Assembly (NCBI GenBank): GCA_039033855.1
Contig: JBCCBV010000028.1
Span: 1-30,625, forward strand
Reading direction: 5' to 3'
From: JBCCBV01 sp039033855
GTDB taxonomy: Bacteria; Planctomycetota; Phycisphaerae; Phycisphaerales; Phycisphaeraceae
Length of the DNA: 30,625 nt
Part shown: one piece after another, positions 18,795 to 26,376 of the stretch
How positions within the stretch are numbered: the first letter of the stretch is position 1
Layout of the letters: every line of letters starts with the position of its first letter
The notes under the pieces: model-generated
Databases searched by the model: none
Seen by the model: only the letters and a program-made list of their open reading frames with translations
Told to the model about the DNA's origin: nothing
Position numbers and translations under genes: made by a program

Positions 18795-21155
18795 GTGGCC
18801 AGCACGAAGAAACAGGCAGAGCATCGCATCGTCGAACTGCGCGACGAAATACGCCGGCACGACCGGCTGTATTACGCCGACGCTAGGCCCGAAATCTCGG
18901 ATCAGGACTACGACGCGCTGCTGCGCGAGCTCGTGGAACTCGAGGCCGCGCACCCTGAGCTGGCGACGCCCGACTCGCCTACGCAGCGGGTCGGAAACGA
19001 CCTGAACGAAGGCTTCGAGACGGTCGCCCACGCGGCGCCGATGCTCTCGATCGACAACACCTACGACCGCGAGGAGTTCGCCGGGTGGTATGCGCGCATC
19101 GTCAAGGCGTTGGGGCTTGCCTCGAGCGAACCGGAAGCCGAAGCAGAAGAAGATGCCGGGGGACCGGTTAGTTCCGGGCATGGCAAGTTGTTCGCGGGAT
19201 CATCGGAAGATCATGCGGCGGGCAATGCAAAGGAGCAGGCGAAGGACGACGCCGCGCCGCTCTCGGCGACGCAAGACCCGATCCAAGAGATTCCGGGGGG
19301 GCTCGTCTGCGAACCCAAGGTCGACGGCGTGGCGCTGTCGCTTCGATACGAAGACGGCGTCCTGGTCCGGGCGCTCACCCGCGGCGACGGCCGTCAGGGC
19401 GACGACGTCACCCGCAACGTCAAACGCATCCGCAGCATCCCGCTCAAGCTCGACGGCGCCCCCCCGGCCGTCCTCGAAGCACGGGGCGAGCTGTACATGA
19501 CCGCCGAGCTGTTTCAACGGCTCAGCGCCCAGCGTGTCGAACGGGGGGACGACGCCTTCGCCAACCCGCGCAACGCCACGGCCGGGCTGCTCAAGCAAAA
19601 AGACCCGCGCAAAACCCCCAGCGGCTTGCGGTTCTACGGCCATGCGGCGGGCATGCTCGAGGGCGCCAGAATCGACACGCAGCACGGCTTCTTGGAAGCG
19701 TGTAAAGGCTGGGGCCTGCCGGTGAACCCGAAAATCGAGCGTGTCGAAAGCCTCGGAGATGCGTGGGACTACGTCGAGCGTTTCGACCGCGAGCGCGGTG
19801 AGCTCGGCTACGGAACCGACGGCGTGGTCATCAAGCTCAACCGGTTCGACCTGCAACAACGCTTAGGAGCCACCAGCAAGAGCCCGCGTTGGCTGATCGC
19901 CTACAAGTTCGCCGCCGAGCGCGCGGTGACGAAGCTGCTGGAGGTGCAGTGGCAGGTCGGCAAGACCGGCAAGCTGACGCCCCGCGCGGTCATGGAACCC
20001 GTGCTCTTGGCCGGCACGACGGTGCGGCACGCGTCTCTACATAATTTTGGTCAGGTGCTTAAACGAGACATTCGCCTGAATGACCATGTTGTGGTGGAAA
20101 AGGCAGGCGAGATTATTCCGCAGGTCGTTGAGCCGGTTCTAGAGTCCCGCGGTTCTGACACAAAGCAAATCAATCCGCCGCAGTCATGCCCGAATTGTGG
20201 AACACCGGTAGATATCGAGATTGACCAGAATGTAATTAACTACAACAATTCATATGAGACCCGTAAACGGCTCGAATACGCGAAGGCGCGGAAAGAGAAG
20301 CGAGATCCGGAACCTGTAGCTGAACCTAGACCTGTAACCCCAGACGATGAAACGGGAAGATACTGCCCTAATCCGGACTGTCCAGCGCAATTTCGCCGTC
20401 GCGTGATTCACTTTGTGGCTCGTGGGCAGATGAACATCGAAGGGATGGGCAAACGTACTGTAGAGCAGCTTATTGATCACGGATACCTGAAAACCATTCC
20501 CGATGTCTTCCGTTTAGCTGATCACCGGGAAGCTCTCTCCGGCATTTATGGAATCGGTGACACAATGGTAGGCAAATTGCTTAAAGAGATTAAGCAAGCA
20601 AAGGGTAGGGGGCTTGGCGTACTCTTGGGTAGCTTGGGCATACATCATGTGGGCATCGTCACCGCGCGGCAACTTGTCAAACGCATACCCACGTACGAAG
20701 AATTGGCTCAGGAGTCGTTGGAGGCGATCGATCTAGCGCTGACTGCTGGCTCTGTTGAGAACAAGATTCGTATACAGAGGCAACCATCCTATACACCCGG
20801 CGCGACGGCTCGATCGCTTCACGGGTTTTTGAGCAAAGATGTTTCGAAGGCTATGTTTGCACAACTTCGTCAGTTGGGGGTCCAACTCACTGAAAAGAAG
20901 TCCCGAGTGATGAAGGGTTCACCCCTTGACGGCAAGACTGTTGTGCTTACTGGGACATTGAGTGCATTCACGAGACCTGAGGCTACTAAGAAGCTGGAAG
21001 CCCTCGGCGCCACGGTCACGGGCAGTGTGAGCGCCAAAACCGACCTGGTGGTCGCGGGCGCCAAGGCCGGGTCGAAGCTAGCCAAGGCCGAAAAACTCGG
21101 CGTCGAGGTTTGGGACGAGGCCCGCCTGAACGCCGAACTAGCGGCCTTGAGCTAA
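18795..21155 (+). CDS. ligA: NAD+-dependent DNA ligase, with insertions and an atypical-composition tract
   Basis: LigA seals nicks using NAD+. The 786-residue protein is about 110 longer than usual. It starts at GTG (MASTKKQAEHRIVELRDEIR), with domain Ia RHDRLYYADARPEISDQDYD. The adenylation motif EPKVDGVALS has its active Lys at residue 175 instead of about 115. A low-complexity acidic insertion (110-168) accounts for the shift. Then come the OB fold and the zinc finger: Cys465-x2-Cys468, 55 residues, Cys524-x4-Cys529; the middle spacer is normally about 14-15. A helix-hairpin-helix domain and a C-terminal BRCT domain follow (DGKTVVLTGTLSAFTR onward). Codons 414-733 are much lower in G+C than the flanks. 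The frame and catalytic core are intact. No clear ribosome site precedes the GTG. Confidence 0.95.
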   Translation: MASTKKQAEHRIVELRDEIRRHDRLYYADARPEISDQDYDALLRELVELEAAHPELATPDSPTQRVGNDLNEGFETVAHAAPMLSIDNTYDREEFAGWYARIVKALGLASSEPEAEAEEDAGGPVSSGHGKLFAGSSEDHAAGNAKEQAKDDAAPLSATQDPIQEIPGGLVCEPKVDGVALSLRYEDGVLVRALTRGDGRQGDDVTRNVKRIRSIPLKLDGAPPAVLEARGELYMTAELFQRLSAQRVERGDDAFANPRNATAGLLKQKDPRKTPSGLRFYGHAAGMLEGARIDTQHGFLEACKGWGLPVNPKIERVESLGDAWDYVERFDRERGELGYGTDGVVIKLNRFDLQQRLGATSKSPRWLIAYKFAAERAVTKLLEVQWQVGKTGKLTPRAVMEPVLLAGTTVRHASLHNFGQVLKRDIRLNDHVVVEKAGEIIPQVVEPVLESRGSDTKQINPPQSCPNCGTPVDIEIDQNVINYNNSYETRKRLEYAKARKEKRDPEPVAEPRPVTPDDETGRYCPNPDCPAQFRRRVIHFVARGQMNIEGMGKRTVEQLIDHGYLKTIPDVFRLADHREALSGIYGIGDTMVGKLLKEIKQAKGRGLGVLLGSLGIHHVGIVTARQLVKRIPTYEELAQESLEAIDLALTAGSVENKIRIQRQPSYTPGATARSLHGFLSKDVSKAMFAQLRQLGVQLTEKKSRVMKGSPLDGKTVVLTGTLSAFTRPEATKKLEALGATVTGSVSAKTDLVVAGAKAGSKLAKAEKLGVEVWDEARLNAELAALS
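20034..20993 (+). other. Low-G+C, foreign-codon tract inside ligA
   Basis: Hand counts of 60-base blocks give 25/60 G+C at 20041, 23/60 at 20221 and 30/60 at 20581, against roughly two thirds outside. The borders are abrupt: the left one is after GTVRHA and the right one is inside the BRCT domain, after PEATKK. Codons rare elsewhere in the window (AGA, ATA, GTA, TTA, ACA) occur throughout. The tract spans the end of the OB fold, the enlarged zinc finger, the helix-hairpin-helix region and half of BRCT. The reading frame is unbroken at both ends. Confidence 0.8.
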
Positions 21156-21245
21156 CACGCTTTTCAACTCCGCGCCAGGCGTGGCGCGGGCGGTGGGGCG
21201 GTATCCTTAGGAATGGTAGGCGGTTCGACAATCGCACGTCATTCT

Positions 21246-21250
21246 GGAGG
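21246..21250 (+). promoter_or_regulatory. Strong ribosome site deciding the arsC start
   Basis: GGAGG lies seven bases before the ATG at 21258, which rules out the upstream in-frame starts. Confidence 0.7.
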
Positions 21251-21257
21251 GAACGAG

Positions 21258-21713
21258 ATGAAGCGATTCCTGGTGTTGTGCACGGCCAACCGGTGTCGTT
21301 CGCAGATGGCCGACGGCTGGCTTTCTTATTTGGGCGGCGACGCGGTGGAGGTGCGTTCGGCGGGCGTGGCGCCGAACACGGTCCACCCCATGGCGGTCCG
21401 GGTGATGGCCGAGGTGGGCGTCGACATCGCCGGGGCCAGTTCCGACCACGTCGACCTTTACAAGGACCAGACCTTCGACGCGGTCGTCACGGTGTGCGAC
21501 CACGCCAAGGAAACCTGCCCGGTGTTGCCCGGCGCCGGGCGGGTGATCCACCACGCGTTCGACGACCCGGACGACAAGACGGGCACGAAGACCGAAGACG
21601 AGTTGCTGCCGGTGTTCCGCCGGGTGCGCAACGAAATCCACGCCTGGGCCAGGGATTTTCTGGCCGAGCAGGGCGTGGAGGTCGTGCGCGAGGTTTCGTT
21701 GTCGAAAGGCTGA
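21258..21713 (+). CDS. arsC: Arsenate reductase, thioredoxin-coupled (LMW-PTP fold)
   Basis: This family reduces arsenate to arsenite using three cysteines and thioredoxin. The 151-residue protein has the P-loop CTANRCR (Cys8, the CX5R motif), Cys80 in TVCDHA and Cys87 in ETCPVLPG. The 72- and 7-residue spacings are the same as in the Staphylococcus plasmid enzyme (Cys10, Cys82, Cys89). SAGVAPN, VHPMAVRVM, SDHVD and HHAFDDPDD are further family motifs. A plain low-molecular-weight tyrosine phosphatase would lack the two extra cysteines. No arsR or efflux gene is adjacent, so it does not sit in a classical ars operon here. The gene is convergent with the hibernation factor, only 30 bp away. 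Confidence 0.88.
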   Translation: MKRFLVLCTANRCRSQMADGWLSYLGGDAVEVRSAGVAPNTVHPMAVRVMAEVGVDIAGASSDHVDLYKDQTFDAVVTVCDHAKETCPVLPGAGRVIHHAFDDPDDKTGTKTEDELLPVFRRVRNEIHAWARDFLAEQGVEVVREVSLSKG

Positions 21714-21743
21714 ACTGCGGTGACGACTTGCGTCCCGCGTGGC

Positions 21744-22067
21744 TTAGCGCTTGCTGTCTTGCTTCTCAAGTTGATGGGCCACGGCCCGGCCGGCTTTGCT
21801 GATGGCACGGTTCACCACGCCGTAGAACTCGGAACCGAATGCGGATACGGCTAACGGCTGGCGCCCGGCGATGCGGGCCTCGACGGTGGCGCGCAGGTCG
21901 TGGTCGTCTTTGCCGCCGTGCTTGTCGTCGTGGAGGTGGACTTCGAGTCGGGTGATGCGATCGAGCAGGCGATCCATGGCCGAGGCGATTTTTTCGCGGA
22001 TGTGTTGTTCGAGCGCATCGCTGTGTTGGACGGTGCCGAAGTTCACTTGGACGACGGTTGGCTGCAT
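21744..22067 (-). CDS. hpf: Ribosome hibernation promoting factor (short HPF/RaiA, S30AE domain)
   Basis: HPF/RaiA proteins bind the 30S decoding region in stationary phase and inactivate or dimerise ribosomes. The 107-residue protein shows the typical pattern: a first strand VQVNFGTVQHSDALEQHIREKI (start VQVNFGT, residues 6-12), an RLEVHLHDDKHG strand and turn with an acidic, His-rich loop, DLRATVEARIAGRQPLAV, and a second amphipathic helix VVNRAISKAGRAVAHQLEK. It is the short form with no C-terminal dimerisation domain. It is less basic than E. coli HPF, so assignment between HPF and RaiA is not possible. It is preceded by a 341-bp gap and is transcribed alone on the minus strand. Confidence 0.8.
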   Translation of the reverse strand: MQPTVVQVNFGTVQHSDALEQHIREKIASAMDRLLDRITRLEVHLHDDKHGGKDDHDLRATVEARIAGRQPLAVSAFGSEFYGVVNRAISKAGRAVAHQLEKQDSKR

Positions 22068-22408
22068 CGAAAGCTCCAGAAAAGGGGCGAGAGGCCTGCC
22101 GGGCGAGCCGTTACGCCGAAGCGCAACGCCGGTCGCACGGCCCGATGTGATACGTCGTCCATTATCGCCGGGTTCGTGCGGTTTGGGTAGCGAAATCCGC
22201 GCGATTTTCGGTCGGGGGTAACGTTCCTACGGCCGGTTCCGGCCAGTCCCCGATGCGATGCACGAAGGCCGGCCCGTGGATGTAAATCTCTACGACCCGC
22301 GCGGCGACTCACGCGATTCGCACGCACACGGGGGCCGCATCGAATGAATCGCCAATCCGGCAGTTTGTACACGGCGGTCGCCGAATGAACTGAACGCTGT
22401 TTCTTGCG
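22068..22408. other. 341-bp intergenic region between the transketolase and hpf
   Basis: No coding frame looks real. It should hold the transketolase 3' end and the hpf promoter (both minus strand). I see a palindrome GGCCGGTTCCGGCC (22231-22244) and a short hairpin CGGCG/CGCCG (22372-22383) 26 bp after the transketolase stop. A GATAAT hexamer on the minus strand near 22165 could be an hpf -10 box but lacks a good -35. Confidence 0.45.
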
Positions 22409-24373
22409 TCAGGTCGCCGACAACTCGAGCATGGCCATGGCGCGTTGGGTGATGTGCTCGGCCGAGAGGCCCGCGGCATGCAGGACCTGGTTGGGGTCTT
22501 TGGCGGACTTGGGCGTCTGGCGGACGGTCATTTGATCGACGGTGAAGCCGTCACCCGACGCGGCGCAGGCCGAGGCGACCCGGGCGCCGTAGCCCCCGGC
22601 GTAGTTGTCTTCGATGGTCAGCACCATGCCGTTGTTGGCGTTGGCCAGGTCGAGCAGGGCTTCTTCGTTGAACGGCAAGCAATACAGGTCGACCAGCGTG
22701 GCGTCGACGCCCTCGTTGTCGAGGGCTTCGAGCGCGCGGTTGGCCTCGTGCACCATGTAGCCGGTGGCGCAGATGAGCAGGTCGCGACCCTGGGTGAGCA
22801 CCTCGTGCCCGCCGAGCGTGAACTGGGCGTGGTCGTCGTAGAGGAACTCCGTGTCGGGGCGCAGGGTGCGCAGGTAGACCGGGCCGTCGTGTTCGGCGGC
22901 GGCCAGCGTGAGCGCGTAAGCGGCGTAGGCGTCGGACGGCGTGAGCACGTAGCAGCCGGGTCGGCCGAGCAGGTCGGTGTCGGAAAACGCGCCGAACCAG
23001 GCGACGTCGGGCATGGCCATCTGCGACGGGCCGTCGGGCCCGAGGGTGACGCCCGCGTGGCTGCCCACCAGCTTCAGGTTGCCGCCGGAGTTGAAGGCCA
23101 TCTCGACCTGGTCGTAAGCCCGGGTCAAAAACTTGCCGAAGGTCGAGGCGAACGGCACCTTGCCCCCGGCCGACAGGCCCATGGCCGCCGACACCATGTT
23201 CTGTTCGGCGATACGGCACTCGAAGAACCGCGCACCCAATTCTTGATCTTTTCGGAACGTGTCGGCGCCGGTGGAGTTGCTGACCTCGGCGTCGAGCGCG
23301 ACCACGTTCGAGCGAGCACGGCCGGCCTCGACCAGGGCGACCGAATAGGCCTTGCGGGTGGCGAGCTTGCCCTTGGCGAGCGCGGCGTCCATGCCGGCGT
23401 TTTTGAGCGCTTGCGAGAAGGCGGGCGCGGGTTTGATCTCGGTCTTGGGCGGTTTTTCGGGCGACATCATCGGCGTTTCCAGCCGGGTATCGGCCGCGGC
23501 TCCGAGCGACTTGGCGGTGGCGTCGATCTCGGCCAGGACGCCGTCGAGTTCTTCGGGCTTGATCGGCGTGCCGTGGTGCCCGTTGCCCTGTTGCGAGTCG
23601 GCACCCCAGCCCTTGACCGTTTTGGCCACGATGGCGATCGGCTTGGCGTCGGGGTTGAACTGCGCCTGGGCGTGGGCGGACAGGGCGTCTTTGATCTGCG
23701 TGGGGTTGTGGCCGTCGATCACGTGGGCGTCGTACCCCGCGGCCTCGAGCTTGGCGGCGGTGGTATCGGCCGACTGCTGGGGCGAGACTTTCGACGTCTG
23801 CCCGTACGCGTTGGCGTTGAAGATCGGGCACACGGCCTTGAGGTCGTGGTCTTTGATGAAGTCGATGGCCTCCCACACTTGGCCCTCGCGCGATTCGCCG
23901 TCGCCCATGATCACGAAGACGCGCTTGTCGAGACCGTCGAGCTTGGCGGCGGCCGCGAGCCCGGCGCCGGTCGAAAGGCCTTGGCCGAGCGAGCCGGTGG
24001 CCGAGTCGAAGAACGGGAAGCCGAGCACCGGGTTGGGGTGGCCATCGACGGGCGAGTCGTGCTCGCGCAGGCGCAGCGCTTCGTCAACGGTCAGCGGGCG
24101 CGTGTCGCCGGCGGGCCCGTGGTGCACGCCCAGGTCGGCGCAGGCGGCGTAGAGGATGGGCACGGCGTGGCCCTCGGACAACACCAAGCGGTCGCTGCAC
24201 GCATGGCCGGGGTTGGCCGGTTCGTACCGCATGTGGGTGTACATGAGCACGGCCACGAGGTGGCTCAGGCTGGTGGAAGAGCTGGGGTGGCCCGAGCCGG
24301 CGGACGTGGTGATCCGGCAGGCGAGCTTGGCCAGGTCGGCGGCTTTGGCGTGCACGGTGGAGTCGAAAGACAT
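22409..24373 (-). CDS. tkt: Transketolase
   Basis: Transketolase transfers two-carbon ketol units between sugar phosphates in the pentose phosphate pathway, using thiamine diphosphate. The 654-residue protein has the N-terminal AGSGHPSSSTS motif (25-35), LSEGHAVPILYA, the TPP-binding motif GDGESREGQVWEAIDF (157-172), and the pyrimidine domain with TRKAYSVALVEAG and the cofactor-activating Glu in AEQNMVSAAMG. The C-terminal domain is complete. Details such as STFGKFLTRAYDQVEMA and TRKAY resemble the animal-type transketolase branch more than E. coli TktA. I chose the ATG at MSFDSTVHAK, since the upstream extension has no homology features. It lies 148 bp downstream of the Rossmann reductase on the same strand. 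Confidence 0.94.
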   Translation of the reverse strand: MSFDSTVHAKAADLAKLACRITTSAGSGHPSSSTSLSHLVAVLMYTHMRYEPANPGHACSDRLVLSEGHAVPILYAACADLGVHHGPAGDTRPLTVDEALRLREHDSPVDGHPNPVLGFPFFDSATGSLGQGLSTGAGLAAAAKLDGLDKRVFVIMGDGESREGQVWEAIDFIKDHDLKAVCPIFNANAYGQTSKVSPQQSADTTAAKLEAAGYDAHVIDGHNPTQIKDALSAHAQAQFNPDAKPIAIVAKTVKGWGADSQQGNGHHGTPIKPEELDGVLAEIDATAKSLGAAADTRLETPMMSPEKPPKTEIKPAPAFSQALKNAGMDAALAKGKLATRKAYSVALVEAGRARSNVVALDAEVSNSTGADTFRKDQELGARFFECRIAEQNMVSAAMGLSAGGKVPFASTFGKFLTRAYDQVEMAFNSGGNLKLVGSHAGVTLGPDGPSQMAMPDVAWFGAFSDTDLLGRPGCYVLTPSDAYAAYALTLAAAEHDGPVYLRTLRPDTEFLYDDHAQFTLGGHEVLTQGRDLLICATGYMVHEANRALEALDNEGVDATLVDLYCLPFNEEALLDLANANNGMVLTIEDNYAGGYGARVASACAASGDGFTVDQMTVRQTPKSAKDPNQVLHAAGLSAEHITQRAMAMLELSAT

Positions 24374-24521
24374 GGAAATTCTCGTTTCGGAAGGTTGGGC
24401 GGCAAACGCCGGGCGCACGGGCGCGGCGCAGAAGGCGGCCTTAGCGGGGGAGCGCCATTATGACCGACCGGGCCCGGGCATCAACGCGGGTCGGGATCTC
24501 GTTTTGAGACCTGCCGTCGGG

Positions 24522-25175
24522 CTAGCCGATCGGACGCACCTCGGGCTGGATGAAGTTCAGCACCGTGTAGGGGTCGCGGCCGGACATCAGGAACTTGATC
24601 ACCACCGACGCCATGGCTTCGAGCTGCTGGGCGTGGCGGAGCGGGCCGAGCTCTAGCGGTTCGCTGCCGATGTCGCGGATCAGTTCGGCCGTCTGCAGGT
24701 TGGCCTGGGGGTGGTCGCCGGCGTACATCGTGACCAGTGTCCGGCCGTCGAACACCGGCGGGTCCATTTCAAAGACCTTCGCCTGGCAGCAGTTGAAGGC
24801 CTTGACCACGCGAGCGCCGGGCAGCTTGGCGGCGATGGCCTGCGACAGCGAGCCTTCGGCGACCGGCCGGGTCATGCCGGTGTCGAAGTTGTAGGGGTTG
24901 TTGATGTCGACCACGATCTTGCCGGCGAAGGCGTCCGGGCCGCCGGCCTGGTCGATGATGTTGAACACGGCCGTGTTATCGACGGAGATGACCACGACCT
25001 CGCCAAACGACACAGCGCTGGGCGCGTCTCCGTGTCGGGCGCCGTGGCCGAGGGTTTCGGCGCAGGCCCGGGCTTTGTCGGGGTTGCGGCCGCCGATGAA
25101 CAGGTCGTGATTGGCCGCCCAGCGCGAGCCGAGTGCGTGGGTCATCGACCCGTAGCCGAGGAATGCGATTTTCAT
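24522..25175 (-). CDS. NAD(P)-binding Rossmann protein, F420-dependent NADP reductase-like
   Basis: The 217-residue protein opens MKIAFLGYGSMTHALGSRW, a Rossmann fold with glycine motif GYGSM (7-11), followed by a second strand ending in GGRNPDKA; the Arg-Asn pair suggests NADP(H). VVVISVDNTAVFNIIDQAG, KIVVDINNPYNFD and RVVKAFNCCQAKVFE fit the F420-dependent NADP reductase / YrrG-like family (NADP oxidoreductase coenzyme F420-dependent domain). Whether this organism uses F420 cannot be seen here, and many family members do not. The ATG before KIAFLGYG is the natural start. It starts 28 bp downstream of the metallo-beta-lactamase-fold gene and is probably in the same transcript. Confidence 0.8.
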   Translation of the reverse strand: MKIAFLGYGSMTHALGSRWAANHDLFIGGRNPDKARACAETLGHGARHGDAPSAVSFGEVVVISVDNTAVFNIIDQAGGPDAFAGKIVVDINNPYNFDTGMTRPVAEGSLSQAIAAKLPGARVVKAFNCCQAKVFEMDPPVFDGRTLVTMYAGDHPQANLQTAELIRDIGSEPLELGPLRHAQQLEAMASVVIKFLMSGRDPYTVLNFIQPEVRPIG

Positions 25176-25203
25176 GGCGGGGCTTCCCGGAAAGGGTGAG
25201 GGG

Positions 25204-26322
25204 TTACTTGGCCTGATACGCGGCACCACGCGGGCCGCCCAGGTCGTTCCGCCAGATCGCGGGGACCCAGGCGAAGCCGTCGCCCTGCCGTTTGACGTGG
25301 CCGATGCCCGGGAACGGCATGTGCGAACCGAACATCAACAAGCGTTGGTCGGCGGCGGTGGCGAGGACTTTTTGGCGGACGTCGGCGGCTTGCACCGGGT
25401 CGGTGTCGAAGGCGATGTGCCAGTCGGGGTGCGCAAACTGCACCGGGGCGCAGTGGATGACATCTGCTACGAAGTTCGCCTCGGCCGATCCGGAGCGGAT
25501 CTGCACCCCGCAGTGGCCGGGCGTGTGGCCCGGGGTGTGGTACAGCGTCAGGCCGGCGGCGAGGTCGGTGGTTTCGAGGTCGGTCAGGTCGATCTGGTCT
25601 TTGAACATCTCGAGCACGGTGCGGGCGCCGGCGACCATGCTGGCCCGCATCGGCTCGGGCACGCCGGACTTGGAGAAGTCGGGTTCGCCGGCGTCTCCCG
25701 ACCAGAACGCGTGTTCGTCTTCGTGCATCACGACGCGGGCGTTGGGCAACGGGTTGCGGTTGGGTTCGCGCAGCAGCCCGCCGATGTGGTCGGGGTGCAG
25801 GTGGGTGAGCACCAGCGTGTCGACGTCGGCGGCGACCAGGCCGATGTCGCTCAGCCGGTCGACGAGTTTGCCGGCGTTGGCGCCGAACAGCGCGCCGCAG
25901 CCGGTGTCGATGAGCGTCATCTTGCCAGCGTGCTGGATCAGGACGCCGTGCACGTCGCCGATGACCTGGTCGTGGGGCACGAAAGACTCGCGCAGCGCAG
26001 CGTGGACGTCTTCCTGGGCGACGTTGGTCCCGATGGTGGGGTGCGCCGGGTCGAAGGGGAACCAGCCGTCGTGCAGCACGGTGCAGCGGATGGCGCCGAC
26101 CTGGAAGGCGAAGGTCCCCGGCTTGGGTTCGACGGCGGGGTCCGACGGCATGCGCTGGGCCAGGGCACGGCTCGGTTTTGGAAGCCGGCCCTGCAGGGCC
26201 GCGCCCGCGGCGGCGACGCCCAGCCCGGCCAGCAGGCCGCGGCGGCTCAGGCCTGATTTCATGGTTTGGCGGTTGTGCGATCGATCGGCGGCCGGTTCGG
26301 CGTGCGCGTCGGGCGTGGTCAT
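25204..26322 (-). CDS. Tat-exported metallo-beta-lactamase-fold hydrolase
   Basis: The 372-residue protein has a twin-arginine signal: SRRGLLAGLGVAAAGAALQG at residues 26-45. The body is a metallo-beta-lactamase fold with LIDTGCGALFG, the zinc motif THLHPDHIGG (His174, His176, Asp178, His179), a metal histidine in HTPGHTPGHCG, and a later FVADVIH carrying the bridging Asp. Overall order resembles quorum-lactonase/MBL hydrolases of the broad family; the substrate is not identifiable. The start at 26322 has AGGA eight bases upstream, whereas the internal ATG at 26262 has no ribosome site; the first gives a 20-residue n-region, long but acceptable for Tat. It lies 54 bp downstream of the alcohol dehydrogenase and 28 bp upstream of the Rossmann reductase. 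Confidence 0.85.
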   Translation of the reverse strand: MTTPDAHAEPAADRSHNRQTMKSGLSRRGLLAGLGVAAAGAALQGRLPKPSRALAQRMPSDPAVEPKPGTFAFQVGAIRCTVLHDGWFPFDPAHPTIGTNVAQEDVHAALRESFVPHDQVIGDVHGVLIQHAGKMTLIDTGCGALFGANAGKLVDRLSDIGLVAADVDTLVLTHLHPDHIGGLLREPNRNPLPNARVVMHEDEHAFWSGDAGEPDFSKSGVPEPMRASMVAGARTVLEMFKDQIDLTDLETTDLAAGLTLYHTPGHTPGHCGVQIRSGSAEANFVADVIHCAPVQFAHPDWHIAFDTDPVQAADVRQKVLATAADQRLLMFGSHMPFPGIGHVKRQGDGFAWVPAIWRNDLGGPRGAAYQAK

Positions 26323-26376
26323 GGCGGGGTTCCTGGGCAGGGCGGGCGAAAAAAGATCAACGGGCGGATGAACAGG

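Noticed and set aside
20034..20993. Frameshift or pseudogene in ligA
   Set aside because: The frame is continuous and all four zinc cysteines and the BRCT domain are present.
22445..24463. Plus-strand frame of about 670 codons opposite the transketolase
   Set aside because: It is Gly/Val/Arg-rich with no family features and is fully explained as the antisense of tkt.
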